Assembly: GCA_030148985.1 (NCBI GenBank)
Contig: JASBSJ010000004.1
Location: 1 to 64,000, forward strand
DNA: 64,000 nucleotides
Source: Sphingopyxis sp.
Lineage (GTDB): Bacteria; Pseudomonadota; Alphaproteobacteria; Sphingomonadales; Sphingomonadaceae
Direction of reading: 5' to 3'
Shown here piece by piece: positions 24,349 to 32,664 of this stretch. Each line of letters begins with the position of its first letter. The stretch's first letter is position 1. The position numbers were made by a program, and so were the translations under genes. The notes below the pieces were generated by a model. It had not been told where the DNA came from, made no database searches, and saw nothing but the letters and a program-made list of their open reading frames with translations.

Positions 24349-25916
24349 AACGCCTGCTCGCCCTCTCGCTCCTCTTGTCGGTCGCGATGCCCGCATGGGC
24401 CGAACCGCCCGCGGACATCGCCGAAAGCGTCGAGGCGCTGCGGCAGAAAGTCGGCGCGGCCGGTGTGTCGATCGCGATCGTCGAGGACGGCCGGACGACG
24501 CTCGCGCGCGGCTGGGGCGTGCGCAAGCTGGGCGAAGCGGCGCCGGTGGATGCCGCGACGATTTTCCAGACCGGATCGACGGGCAAGGCGATGACCGCCG
24601 CGGCGCTCGCGGTACTGGTCGACGAAGGCAAGATCGCGTGGGACGATCCGGTCATCCAGCATATGCCCTGGTTCCGCATGTACGACCCGTGGGTCACGCG
24701 CGAGATCACGATCCGCGACCTGCTCGTCCATCGCAGCGGGTTGGGGCTCGGGCAGGGGGATTTGATGTTCGTGCCGCGCACGCATCTGACGCGCAAACAG
24801 ACGGTCGAGCGCGTCGCCTATCTCAAGCCCAAGACGAGTTTCCGTTCGGCCTATGCCTATGACAATATCCTTTACGCCGTCGCGGGCCAGCTGATCGAGG
24901 AGGTCACCGGCCAGACATGGGAGGATTTCATCCGCGCGCGCGTGCTGCGTCCCGGCGGGATGAACAATGCCACGAGCGACAGCGAAGAACGCTTCGCTAC
25001 GCCCAACCGCAGTTGGCCGCACGCGCGCCTGTCCGGCCCCTTGCGCGGCATCGGCCCGCAGCAGGCGCTCGACGAGCGCGACGAGCTCGGTCGCAACGGC
25101 GCGCCCGCGGGCGGGCTCGCGCTCAGCGCCGACGATATGGCGGCATGGCTCCGCATCCAGCTCGCGCACGGCGCGCTGCCCGACGGCGAGCGGCTGTTCA
25201 GCGAAAAGCAGGCGATGGAGATGTGGGCGCCAGTGACGCCAATGCCGATCACGCCGCTGCCCGACACGCTGAAGCCCGCGCAGCCGACGCAGCAGGCCTA
25301 TGCGCTCGGCTGGCAGGTGCAGGATTATCGCGGCCACCGCATCATCCAGCACGGCGGCGGCGTCTTCGGGTCGATCACGCGCGTCGTGATGATCCCCGAT
25401 AAAAATGTCGGCTTTGCGATCATGATGAACAGCGAGGACAGCGGGATGCTGCTCGGCCTCACTTACGATTTGCTCGATCATTATCTGGATCAACCCGACC
25501 ATGGCTGGATCCAGAAATGGGAGGACTGGTATCAGGCTCGTCTCGCGGGGGGCGTCGCGTTCCTGAAACAGTCGAAGACGTCGCCAGCGCAGAGCGGTCC
25601 CTCGCTCGCGCTGGCGCGCTATGCCGGGCGCTACCGCGATCCCTGGTACGGTGATGTCGTGATCGGCGCGGACAAGAAAGGGCTGACGATCGATTTCACC
25701 TCGACGCCGCGGATGGCGGGGCGGCTCGATCACTGGCAATATGACAGCTTCGTCACCCGGTTCGACGATCCGGCGATCGAGCCCGCCTATGTCACCTTTG
25801 CGCTCGATGCCGACGGCAAGGTGACGGGGGTGACGATGAAGGCGGTGAGCAAGATCGCGGACTTCAGCTGGGATTATCACGATCTCGACTTGAAGCCCGT
25901 GGAGGAAAAGAAGTGA
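24345..25916 (+). CDS. Periplasmic serine hydrolase (beta-lactamase/S12 family)
   Basis: A 523-residue S12-type hydrolase with a cleavable signal peptide (residues 1-19, MPAWA before EPP). Active-site motifs are STGK (Ser78, Lys81) and YDN (Tyr172-Asn174); a QHGGGVFG block takes the KTG/HGG role. A C-terminal lipocalin-like domain follows (about residue 420 to the end), as in D-aminopeptidase and related esterases. It has no membrane helices, unlike the 15642 paralogue. ACGGAGG precedes the ATG. Translational coupling to ykvI-like and dipeptidase genes supports a role in cutting D-residue peptides or esters in the periplasm. Confidence 0.85.
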   Translation: MKRLLALSLLLSVAMPAWAEPPADIAESVEALRQKVGAAGVSIAIVEDGRTTLARGWGVRKLGEAAPVDAATIFQTGSTGKAMTAAALAVLVDEGKIAWDDPVIQHMPWFRMYDPWVTREITIRDLLVHRSGLGLGQGDLMFVPRTHLTRKQTVERVAYLKPKTSFRSAYAYDNILYAVAGQLIEEVTGQTWEDFIRARVLRPGGMNNATSDSEERFATPNRSWPHARLSGPLRGIGPQQALDERDELGRNGAPAGGLALSADDMAAWLRIQLAHGALPDGERLFSEKQAMEMWAPVTPMPITPLPDTLKPAQPTQQAYALGWQVQDYRGHRIIQHGGGVFGSITRVVMIPDKNVGFAIMMNSEDSGMLLGLTYDLLDHYLDQPDHGWIQKWEDWYQARLAGGVAFLKQSKTSPAQSGPSLALARYAGRYRDPWYGDVVIGADKKGLTIDFTSTPRMAGRLDHWQYDSFVTRFDDPAIEPAYVTFALDADGKVTGVTMKAVSKIADFSWDYHDLDLKPVEEKK

Positions 25917-27091
25917 AGCAACTCGCAATCCTGCTGGCTGCAACATCGCTCGCCGCCTGTTCGACCGGCGGCGACAAGCCGAAGGCGCCCGAAGCGCCGC
26001 TGCACAGCCGGATGCTCGTGCTGGACACGCATCTCGACACGCCGCTCCATTTCGAGCGCGCGGGGTGGAGTTTCGCCGGCCGCCACACCCTCGCCGACGA
26101 TATGGTCCAGCTCGACATTCCGCGGATGAAGGACGGCCATCTCGATGGCGGCTTCTTCGTCATCTATACCGAGCAGGGGCCGCTGACGGCCAAGGGCTAT
26201 GCCGACGCGCTCGCCTTTGCGCGGAAACGCTCCGACCTCATCGACTCTACGCTTGCCAAATATCCCGACGCGATTGCTCCCGCGCGCACCGCAGCGGATG
26301 CCGAGCGGCTGACGCGCGAGGGCAAGCTCGTCGCCTTCAAATCGATGGAGAACAGCTATCCGCTCGGCGAAGATCTGACGCTGCTTCAGCAATTCTACGA
26401 CAAGGGCCTGCGCATGGCGGGGCCGGTGCATTCACGCACCAACCAGTTCGCCGACAGCGCGACCGGCGAGGCGCGCTGGAAGGGTCTGAGCCCGCTCGGC
26501 AAACGATGGGTGGCGGAGATGAACCGGCTCGGCATCGTCATCGACGCCAGCCATTCGTCCGATGCGGCGTTCGACCAGATGCTCGAACTTTCGAAATATC
26601 CGATCATCCTCTCGCACTCCAGCCTGCGCTCGGCTTATGACCATCCGCGCAACCTCGACGAAGCGCGGCTGAAGGCGCTCGCGGCGAAGGGCGGGGCGAT
26701 GTGCATTTCGACGATCTTCATGTCCGAAATGAACATGACCCCGGCGCGCGCCGAGCTGTTCGGCCAATATGAGCGGATCGGCACGATGACCCCGGCCGAG
26801 CAGGCCGAGCTCAACCGCAAATGGCGCGAACTCGACAAGAGCGAGGCGCTATGGGCCGCCGATTTCGAGGATTATATGAAGATGGTGCTACGCGCGATCG
26901 AGGTCGCGGCCCCCGATCATATCTGCTTCGGCGCCGACTGGGACGGCGGCGGCGGCCTGAAGGGCATAGAGGACATCACCGCGCTGCCCAAGGTCACCGC
27001 GCGGCTCAAGGAAGCGGGCTATTCGGACGCCGAGATCGAAAAGATGTGGAGCGGCAATGTGCTGCGTATTCTGAAGGCGCAGGTCGGGTAG
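25913..27091 (+). CDS. Membrane dipeptidase (M19 family), lipoprotein
   Basis: A 392-residue M19 dipeptidase. The first 16 residues form a lipoprotein signal with lipobox LAAC (Cys16) and Ser at +2, so outer-membrane anchoring is likely. LDTHLDTP supplies the canonical HxD pair (His40, Asp42), followed by DASHSSD, LSHSSLRS and the late GADWDGGG. Unlike the Tat-exported paralogue at 18821, all metal-binding motifs appear present. The start is GTG at 25913, overlapping the preceding stop as GTGA, with GGAGG 7 bases upstream. It is the last gene of the operon. Confidence 0.87.
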   Translation: MKQLAILLAATSLAACSTGGDKPKAPEAPLHSRMLVLDTHLDTPLHFERAGWSFAGRHTLADDMVQLDIPRMKDGHLDGGFFVIYTEQGPLTAKGYADALAFARKRSDLIDSTLAKYPDAIAPARTAADAERLTREGKLVAFKSMENSYPLGEDLTLLQQFYDKGLRMAGPVHSRTNQFADSATGEARWKGLSPLGKRWVAEMNRLGIVIDASHSSDAAFDQMLELSKYPIILSHSSLRSAYDHPRNLDEARLKALAAKGGAMCISTIFMSEMNMTPARAELFGQYERIGTMTPAEQAELNRKWRELDKSEALWAADFEDYMKMVLRAIEVAAPDHICFGADWDGGGGLKGIEDITALPKVTARLKEAGYSDAEIEKMWSGNVLRILKAQVG

Positions 27092-27121
27092 GGCCAGATT
27101 AGCGGCCGCCTTTTATTCCAT

Positions 27122-27199
27122 CGTCATCCCGGCGAAGGCCGGGATTTCACCCTCCCGCCCTTACGCACCGGCGAGATCCCGGCCTTCGCCGGGATGACG
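27122..27199. repeat. Palindromic intergenic repeat (GTCATCCCGGCGAAGG family)
   Basis: Perfect 24-base inverted arms begin CGTCATCCCGGC and end GCCGGGATGACG. It is a second copy of the repeat at 18644-18720. It lies immediately after the last gene of the D-peptide operon and before an unrelated gene; the remaining bases to 27325 show no clear signal. Confidence 0.87.
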
Positions 27200-27325
27200 T
27201 TTCTAATATCGCAGGTCAGCGGATCGTGATCAGTTGCGGAAACGCCGGGAACAATCGGACCCGCCGGGCGTCCAATAGCCGCGCCGCATCGGTGGACGAT
27301 GCAGCCGCGATGGCTGGAGGATGCG

Positions 27326-27838
27326 ATGGAGGCGATCGAAGGCGTTTCGGCGGAATCGGGTGCGCGAATATGGGATCGCCACGCCAGCCCGATCTCGATC
27401 CTGATCCTGGGCGCCATATTGCTCGCCGCCGGCCTGGGACTGACCGGCGGACAGCCCAGCCCGCCGCGCACCGCGCAATTCGGTGAAGCCCGGCTGACCA
27501 TCAAGACTCCGATGACGATCCGTAACGGCGAATTTTTCGAAACCGACATCACCGTCTTTGCCTCTGCGCCGCTAGGCGATGTGACGATAGCGGTCTCGCC
27601 CTCGCTCTGGCGCGACATGACGGTGAACACGATGATCCCCGCGCCATTGGAGGAAAAATTCGAAAAGGGACATTTCCGGTTTGCTTATGGGCCGCTGAAC
27701 GCCGGTGAAATGCTACGGGTCAAGATCGACGGTCAGATCAACCCGCCGCTGTTCGCCGGCACGAGCGGCGAAATAGGGTTGTTCGACGGCGACCGGCGCA
27801 TCGGGTCGATGCCGCTCCAGATCCGGGTGCTCCCCTGA
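27326..27838 (+). CDS. Hypothetical membrane-anchored protein
   Basis: I do not recognise this 170-residue protein. Residues about 20-40 form one hydrophobic helix (SILILGAILLAAGLGL), and the rest is a polar, strand-rich domain, probably periplasmic. Segments such as FGEARLTIKTPMTIRNGEFF, ITVFASAPLGDVTIAVSP and LRVKIDGQINPPLF read like an immunoglobulin-type beta sandwich. The ATG at 27326 has GGAGG 7 bases upstream; an ATG at 27299 is in frame but weaker. Its stop overlaps the DUF421 start by one base, so it probably works with that membrane protein, as an accessory domain. Confidence 0.7.
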   Translation: MEAIEGVSAESGARIWDRHASPISILILGAILLAAGLGLTGGQPSPPRTAQFGEARLTIKTPMTIRNGEFFETDITVFASAPLGDVTIAVSPSLWRDMTVNTMIPAPLEEKFEKGHFRFAYGPLNAGEMLRVKIDGQINPPLFAGTSGEIGLFDGDRRIGSMPLQIRVLP

Positions 27839-28320
27839 TGGATATCGTCCTGCGCGCCACGGTGATGTTCTTCATCCTGTTTTTTCTGATCCGCCTGCTT
27901 GGCAAGCGCGAGCTGGGGCAGATGACGCCTTTCGAATTCGTGGTGCTCGTTGTCCTTGGCGATTTGATCCAGCAGGGGGTTACGCACAATGATTTCAGCC
28001 TGACCGGCGCAACGCTGGCGATCTGCACCTTTGCCTTCTGGGCGCTGCTGCTCAGCTGGACCGCCTATCTTTTTCCGCGCGTCAAGGATTTGCTCGAAGG
28101 GACGCCGCGGGTCATCGTGCGCGGCGGCAAGATCATCGAAGACAATCTGCGCCGTGACCGGCTGACCCGCGACGAGATACTCTCCGAAATGCGCCTTGCG
28201 GGGATCGGGCGGCTCGCCGACGTCGAATGGGCGATCCTCGAACCGCAGGGCAAGATGAGCTTCGTCAGGAGGGGCGACGGTGGCTCGCCCCAGCAGGATC
28301 GCGACGACCCGGCGGCCTGA
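27838..28320 (+). CDS. DUF421 (YetF-like) membrane protein
   Basis: A 160-residue inner-membrane protein with three N-terminal hydrophobic segments (to about residue 80) and a small cytoplasmic C-terminal domain. FFLIRLLGKRELGQMTPFEFVVLVVLGDLIQ and the domain GTPRVIVRGGKI plus LRLAGI-type RLADVEWAILEPQG are hallmarks of DUF421/YetF proteins, whose Bacillus homologues occur in spore membranes; function is unknown in alphaproteobacteria. The length is somewhat shorter than YetF (about 230). It is coupled to the hypothetical anchored protein upstream. Confidence 0.85.
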   Translation: MDIVLRATVMFFILFFLIRLLGKRELGQMTPFEFVVLVVLGDLIQQGVTHNDFSLTGATLAICTFAFWALLLSWTAYLFPRVKDLLEGTPRVIVRGGKIIEDNLRRDRLTRDEILSEMRLAGIGRLADVEWAILEPQGKMSFVRRGDGGSPQQDRDDPAA

Positions 28321-28414
28321 CAGGATGGGCCGAGCATCCGGCGCGTGGCCGCGGCAACTTTCGCTCTTCTCTGTCGTTGGCAATCATGCGGGACGGGGCC
28401 TGATGGAGGTTCCA

Positions 28415-28909
28415 ATGCAGCCGAACGACACCGACGCCACCCATATCCTCGCTGCCGATCATCGTGCGGTCGAGGCGCTGTTCGACCAGTTCGAAAAGGC
28501 CGATCGCAAGGACAAGAAAGCCAGGATCGCCAGCGAAATCTGCACCGAGCTGAAAATTCATGCCCAGATCGAGGAAGAGGTCTTTTACCCCGCGCTGAAG
28601 GGCAAGATCGACGACGATCTGCTGAAAGAAGCCTATGTCGAGCATGACGGCGCAAAGCTGCTCATCAACGAGATCGAGGCATCGGGCGCCGAGGATGAAT
28701 TTTTCGAGGCGAAAGTCACCGTGCTGTCGGAAGAGATCAAGCATCACGTCCGCGAGGAAGAAAAGCAGCATGATAATATGTTCCAGCAGGCGCGCGCGGC
28801 CGACATCGACCTCGACGCACTGGGTGAGCGGATGCTCGCGCGCAAAAAGGAGCTGAAGGCAAAGGCCGAGGCGGGTGGCCTGCCACCCGCCGAGATGACG
28901 ACGATGTGA
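28415..28909 (+). CDS. Hemerythrin-like HHE-domain protein
   Basis: A 164-residue soluble four-helix protein of the hemerythrin HHE cation-binding type. Expected iron ligands are visible as ILAADHRAVEALF (first His), KIHAQIEEEVFYPAL (His and Glu), YVEHDGAKLLINEI (His) and IKHHVREEEKQ (His, Glu). Such proteins bind a diiron centre and deal with oxygen, nitric oxide or oxidative stress. The ATG at 28415 has GGAGGT just upstream; an ATG at 28403 is 4 codons earlier. It lies 94 bp after the DUF421 gene and 4 bp before the CinA-like gene. Confidence 0.88.
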   Translation: MQPNDTDATHILAADHRAVEALFDQFEKADRKDKKARIASEICTELKIHAQIEEEVFYPALKGKIDDDLLKEAYVEHDGAKLLINEIEASGAEDEFFEAKVTVLSEEIKHHVREEEKQHDNMFQQARAADIDLDALGERMLARKKELKAKAEAGGLPPAEMTTM

Positions 28910-28913
28910 GGTC

Positions 28914-29453
28914 ATGTCGGTCGCGCGCGACATCGAACGGCGGCTGGCTAAATTGGCCCGCACGCTGGAAGGAACCGGTTTGAGCTTTGCGACGGCCGAA
29001 AGCTGTACCGGCGGACAGCTTTCGGCGCTTCTTGCGCGCGATGCGGCGCTTGGTCCGCATATCGAGCGCGGGTTCACTGTCTATTCGGCCGAGGCCAAAT
29101 GCGATCTGCTCGGGGTTAATCGCGGCGACGTCGAGCGCAACGACGCGGTCAATCCGGAAGTCGCCGAAGCGATGGCGCGGGGCGCGGTCGCGATGAGCAC
29201 CGCCGACATCGGCATCGCCATCACCGGATTTTGCGGTCCCCGGCAAAAGGATGAGGAGGTGGGTCTTGTCTTTCTGGCCTGTGCCGACAGGCGCGGCCGG
29301 CTCGTGCAGCAGGAATGCCGGTTCGGCGACATCGGGCGCGGGGCGGTGCTTGATCATGCTGTGCTGGCAGCGCTCGCACTGATGGACGAAGCGGTGCGAA
29401 GCCATGCCGGTCTGACGCGCGGGGCGCTCCGCTGCGAACCGACGTCGGTATAA
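28914..29453 (+). CDS. CinA-family nicotinamide-nucleotide amidohydrolase domain protein
   Basis: A 179-residue stand-alone CinA C-terminal domain (PncC-like). The signature TAESCTGGQLSALL is at residues 26-39, followed by GFTVYSAEAKCDLLGV and ADIGIAITGFCGP. PncC-type enzymes deamidate nicotinamide mononucleotide in NAD recycling. The late GFCGPRQKDEEVGLVFLAC differs from the usual GIAGPGGGT loop, so the substrate may be altered or the protein inactive. It follows the hemerythrin gene by 4 bp, with GAGG upstream of the ATG. Confidence 0.78.
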   Translation: MSVARDIERRLAKLARTLEGTGLSFATAESCTGGQLSALLARDAALGPHIERGFTVYSAEAKCDLLGVNRGDVERNDAVNPEVAEAMARGAVAMSTADIGIAITGFCGPRQKDEEVGLVFLACADRRGRLVQQECRFGDIGRGAVLDHAVLAALALMDEAVRSHAGLTRGALRCEPTSV

Positions 29454-29458
29454 GCCAT

Positions 29459-29487
29459 TTGCCTAGGCTGTATTGGGGCTGTAATAC
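29459..29487 (+). promoter_or_regulatory. Candidate near-leaderless promoter for the PBP1A-type gene
   Basis: TTGCCT (29459-29464) and TAATAC (29482-29487) are 17 bases apart. Transcription would start about 29494, only a few bases before the ATG at 29498, which has no ribosome site. A hairpin TGGGGC-N9-GCCCCA (29474-29494) overlaps the -10 region. Confidence 0.4.
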
Positions 29488-29497
29488 GGCCCCATAG

Positions 29498-31561
29498 ATG
29501 ACCTGGTTCCGCAAACCCGAAGGCACCGACCCCACGCTGGCGATGACGCCCGGGGGACCGTTCGCCGACGTTGCGCCGCCGCTGCCGCCGACCCCGCCGG
29601 TTCCCGAATCGCGGCGGCGCAAGTGGATGCGCCGCATCGCGCGAGGTTTTGCAGCTCTGTGCGTGGTTTTCATCCTGCTCGTCGGCTGGCTCGCGCTCAC
29701 CGCGCCGCTGTCGAAATCGCTCGAACCGATTGCGCCGCCTCAGATTACCTTGCTCGCGTCCGACGGCACGCCGATCGCGCGGTCGGGGGCCATCGTCGAT
29801 CGGCCGGTGAAGGCGCGCGACCTGCCCGAGCATGTCACGGGCGCCTTTCTCGCGATCGAGGACCGGCGTTTCTATTCGCACTGGGGCATCGACCCGCGCA
29901 GCATCGCGCGCGCAGTGTGGAGCAACCTGACCGGCGGCCCGACGCAAGGCGGCAGCACGATCACCCAGCAGCTCGCCAAATTCACCTTCCTGACGCCCAA
30001 GCGCACGCTGGGGCGCAAGGCGCGCGAGGCGCTGATCGCCTTCTGGCTGGAGGCATGGCTGACCAAGGACGAGATACTCGAACGCTATCTGTCGAACGCC
30101 TATTTCGGCGACAATACCTATGGGTTGCGTGCGGCGTCGCTGCATTATTTCTATCGCCAGCCCGAAAATCTGACCCCGGCGCAGGCGGCAATGCTCGCGG
30201 GGCTGGTGCAGGCGCCATCGCGGCTTGCTCCGACGCGCAATCCTGATCTGGCCGAAAAGCGGATGAAGCTGGTGCTGAACGCGATGGTCGCGACGGGGCG
30301 GATGACCGAACAGCAGGCGCGCGCGATCCGCACCCCGCGCATCGATGTGCGGATGCGCAACACGCTGCCGACGGGCACTTACTTCGCCGACTGGGCGCTG
30401 CCCGAAGCGCGCAAATTGAGCGACGTCGGCTATTCGCGGCAGACGATCGCGACGACGCTCGACGCGCGGCTTCAGTCGATCGCGCGGCGCGTCACCGGCC
30501 GGGCGGGGCTGGGCAAGGCGCAGGTCGCGCTCGTCGCGATGCGCCCGAATGGCGAGGTTGTCGCGATGATCGGCGGCAAGGATTATGCCGCCTCGCCCTT
30601 CAACCGCGCGACGCAGGCGCGGCGCCAGCCGGGATCGACCTTCAAGCTGTTCGTCTATCTCGCCGCTCTGCGCGCCGGGTGGGAACCCGATGACATGATC
30701 GACAACCGCGCGATCGAAACCGGCGCCTATCGCCCCAAAAATGCGGGCGACGCCTATTCGCGGCAGATCAGCCTCGAAGACGCCTTCGCATCGTCGAGCA
30801 ACGTCGCCGCGGTGCGGCTGCTCGGCGAGGTCGGCAGCGACAAGGTGATCGACATGGCGCGCGACCTGGGCGTCACCGCGCCGCTGGCCGAAGGCGATCC
30901 CAGCCTTGCGCTCGGCACGTCGAGCATGACCCTGCTCGAACTCACCGCCGCCTATGCCGCGGTCGCGGCGAACAGTTATCCGGTCAAGCCCCACGCGTTC
31001 AAGGCGGAGGAAAAGGGCTGGATCGAAAATCTGGTTTGGGGTCCGTCTCATTTCGGATCGCGTGTGCATGACGATATGGAGACGATGCTGCGCGCGGCGG
31101 TCAACCGCGGCACCGGCCGGGCCGCGCGGCTGCCGCAGCCCAATTTCGGCAAGACGGGCACCAGCCAGGACAATCGCGACGCGCTGTTCGTCGGCTATGC
31201 CAATGGCCTCGTCGTCGGAATCTGGATCGGCAACGACGACAACAGCCCGCTTCAGGGGATTTCGGGCGGCGGCCTGCCGGCGCGCATGTGGCGCGATTTC
31301 ATGACGCAGGCGTCGGGACAAAAGGCAGCGCCGCGACCACGCCCCGTCGATCCGACCGGTCCCGTCGAGCCGCAGGACAGTCCCGCCATCCCCGATGTCG
31401 GCGAGATTTCGGTCGGCGACCGGACGCGCGTGGGTATCGAGGATGGCGATGCGGTGATCTCGACCGAAATCAATGGCAGCCGCATCGACCTCCGCCTGCC
31501 GATCGACCAGCGCACGCCGGAACCCGCCGCGCCCGATCCCGGCGCGCCGCCGGGGAATTAG
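29498..31561 (+). CDS. Class A penicillin-binding protein (PBP1A-type transglycosylase/transpeptidase)
   Basis: A 687-residue bifunctional peptidoglycan synthase. After a proline-rich cytoplasmic tail, one membrane helix spans about residues 48-70. The glycosyltransferase (GT51) domain has EDRRFYSHWG with catalytic Glu121, then GGSTITQQLAK and a second-Glu helix. The transpeptidase domain has SxxK (Ser380-Lys383), SSN (433-435) and KTGT (552-555). A proline-rich C-terminal tail follows. It inserts and cross-links lipid II in the periplasm. The stop overlaps that of the convergent alkC gene. The absence of a ribosome site at the ATG suggests leaderless translation. Confidence 0.92.
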   Translation: MTWFRKPEGTDPTLAMTPGGPFADVAPPLPPTPPVPESRRRKWMRRIARGFAALCVVFILLVGWLALTAPLSKSLEPIAPPQITLLASDGTPIARSGAIVDRPVKARDLPEHVTGAFLAIEDRRFYSHWGIDPRSIARAVWSNLTGGPTQGGSTITQQLAKFTFLTPKRTLGRKAREALIAFWLEAWLTKDEILERYLSNAYFGDNTYGLRAASLHYFYRQPENLTPAQAAMLAGLVQAPSRLAPTRNPDLAEKRMKLVLNAMVATGRMTEQQARAIRTPRIDVRMRNTLPTGTYFADWALPEARKLSDVGYSRQTIATTLDARLQSIARRVTGRAGLGKAQVALVAMRPNGEVVAMIGGKDYAASPFNRATQARRQPGSTFKLFVYLAALRAGWEPDDMIDNRAIETGAYRPKNAGDAYSRQISLEDAFASSSNVAAVRLLGEVGSDKVIDMARDLGVTAPLAEGDPSLALGTSSMTLLELTAAYAAVAANSYPVKPHAFKAEEKGWIENLVWGPSHFGSRVHDDMETMLRAAVNRGTGRAARLPQPNFGKTGTSQDNRDALFVGYANGLVVGIWIGNDDNSPLQGISGGGLPARMWRDFMTQASGQKAAPRPRPVDPTGPVEPQDSPAIPDVGEISVGDRTRVGIEDGDAVISTEINGSRIDLRLPIDQRTPEPAAPDPGAPPGN

Positions 31562-32664
31562 GCGGCTTCGTCCGGCAGGATGTCGAAAGCGGCCTCCGCC
31601 AGCGTCTGCCCATTGACGATCAGTTCGATGCGGTGCCGCCCCGGATGATGGCGGCGGGTCGTGAAATCGCGGATCGTTTGCGAAATCGACAAGGCAGCGG
31701 TGTCGCGCCCCGCCAACGTAAAGCTTTTGAGTTTGAACACCTTGGGCGCGCTCTTGCCGCCGGGGCGCGCATAATGGATGCGGTAATCGACCACCAGCGG
31801 CTGGTCGTCCGGCGACTCCGACACAAGCTCGGTGGTGATGGCAATCTGGTCGCCAAGGCGCACCGTCGCGGGTTCGACGGCAAAGCGGCGCACCGCCACC
31901 GCCGCGCCGTGCCCGACGCCGATCAGCGCGAGCGCGGCAGGATCGCCCTTTTTGATCAGCGTGCGCAGCGCGTGGCGGACGATCGACGCCGTGCGGTCGT
32001 CGTCCTGCGACCATTTTGCAAGCCGCTCGACCAGCCATTCGGGCCGGTCCTTGGCAATGTCGTTCAGATGGTTGGCGACCGACTTGCGGACATAGATGGC
32101 TGCGTCGGCCTTCAGCGCCTCAAGGATCGGCGCCGCGCGCGTCGGATCGACCTTCAGCGCCGGGACACGCGCCGCCCATGGCAGCCGCGGCCGCGCGCCT
32201 TCGCTCGCGAGCCGCCGGACATGCTCGTCGTCGCTCGCGGTCCAGTGCTCCATGATGCCGAGCGCGCGGTCCGCGTCGGCAGTCAGAAACGGACGGATCG
32301 CAAACTCGGCCGAACCGAAGCGCGTCAGCTCGGCAAGCGCGGCCATCGAACGGTCGAAATCGTCAAGGCCATGGCGCGCGACAACTTCGGTGATCGCAAT
32401 CGCCTGAAAGCCGTGCGTCAGCCGCGGCGCCATCGCGCGCAGCGTATCCAGCGTCGCGCCATAATCGTACGGCAGCGCCCCGTGCAGTGCATCGGCGATA
32501 TGGCGTACGCGCTCCATGATCGACAGCGCATCGAGTCCGTCCAGCGCGGCGCGCGTGAACATCGGCCGGTCGAAACGCGGCGTTGCGGCGGTGCCAGCGT
32601 CGGCGATCGTCGCGATCGCTTGCGGGCCCAGCAGGTTTTTGAGCAGCAGCGTTTCGCCGCTCAC
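31558..32664 (-). CDS. alkC: DNA alkylation repair glycosylase, AlkC-like with C-terminal Ig-like domain
   Basis: A 368-residue HEAT-repeat DNA glycosylase. Residues 1 to about 255 are tandem helices with MERVRHIADALHGALPYDY and YVRKSVANHLNDIAKDRPE, characteristic of AlkC/AlkD. From about residue 265 on, the chain becomes strand-rich (VRLGDQIAITTEL, VVDYRIHYARP, HPGRHRIELIVNGQ), as in the Ig-like domain of Pseudomonas AlkC, which excises N3-methylcytosine and N3-methyladenine without base flipping. The GTG start at 32664 overlaps the stop of the efflux outer-membrane gene as GTGA, placing it last in the RND operon. Confidence 0.82.
   Translation of the reverse strand: MSGETLLLKNLLGPQAIATIADAGTAATPRFDRPMFTRAALDGLDALSIMERVRHIADALHGALPYDYGATLDTLRAMAPRLTHGFQAIAITEVVARHGLDDFDRSMAALAELTRFGSAEFAIRPFLTADADRALGIMEHWTASDDEHVRRLASEGARPRLPWAARVPALKVDPTRAAPILEALKADAAIYVRKSVANHLNDIAKDRPEWLVERLAKWSQDDDRTASIVRHALRTLIKKGDPAALALIGVGHGAAVAVRRFAVEPATVRLGDQIAITTELVSESPDDQPLVVDYRIHYARPGGKSAPKVFKLKSFTLAGRDTAALSISQTIRDFTTRRHHPGRHRIELIVNGQTLAEAAFDILPDEAA

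Noticed and set aside
29354-32038. Very long minus-strand open frame (894 codons) opposite the penicillin-binding protein
   Set aside because: It mirrors a real plus-strand gene with full PBP motifs; its product is Arg/Gly/Ala-rich and low-complexity, as expected from GC-rich antisense frames.
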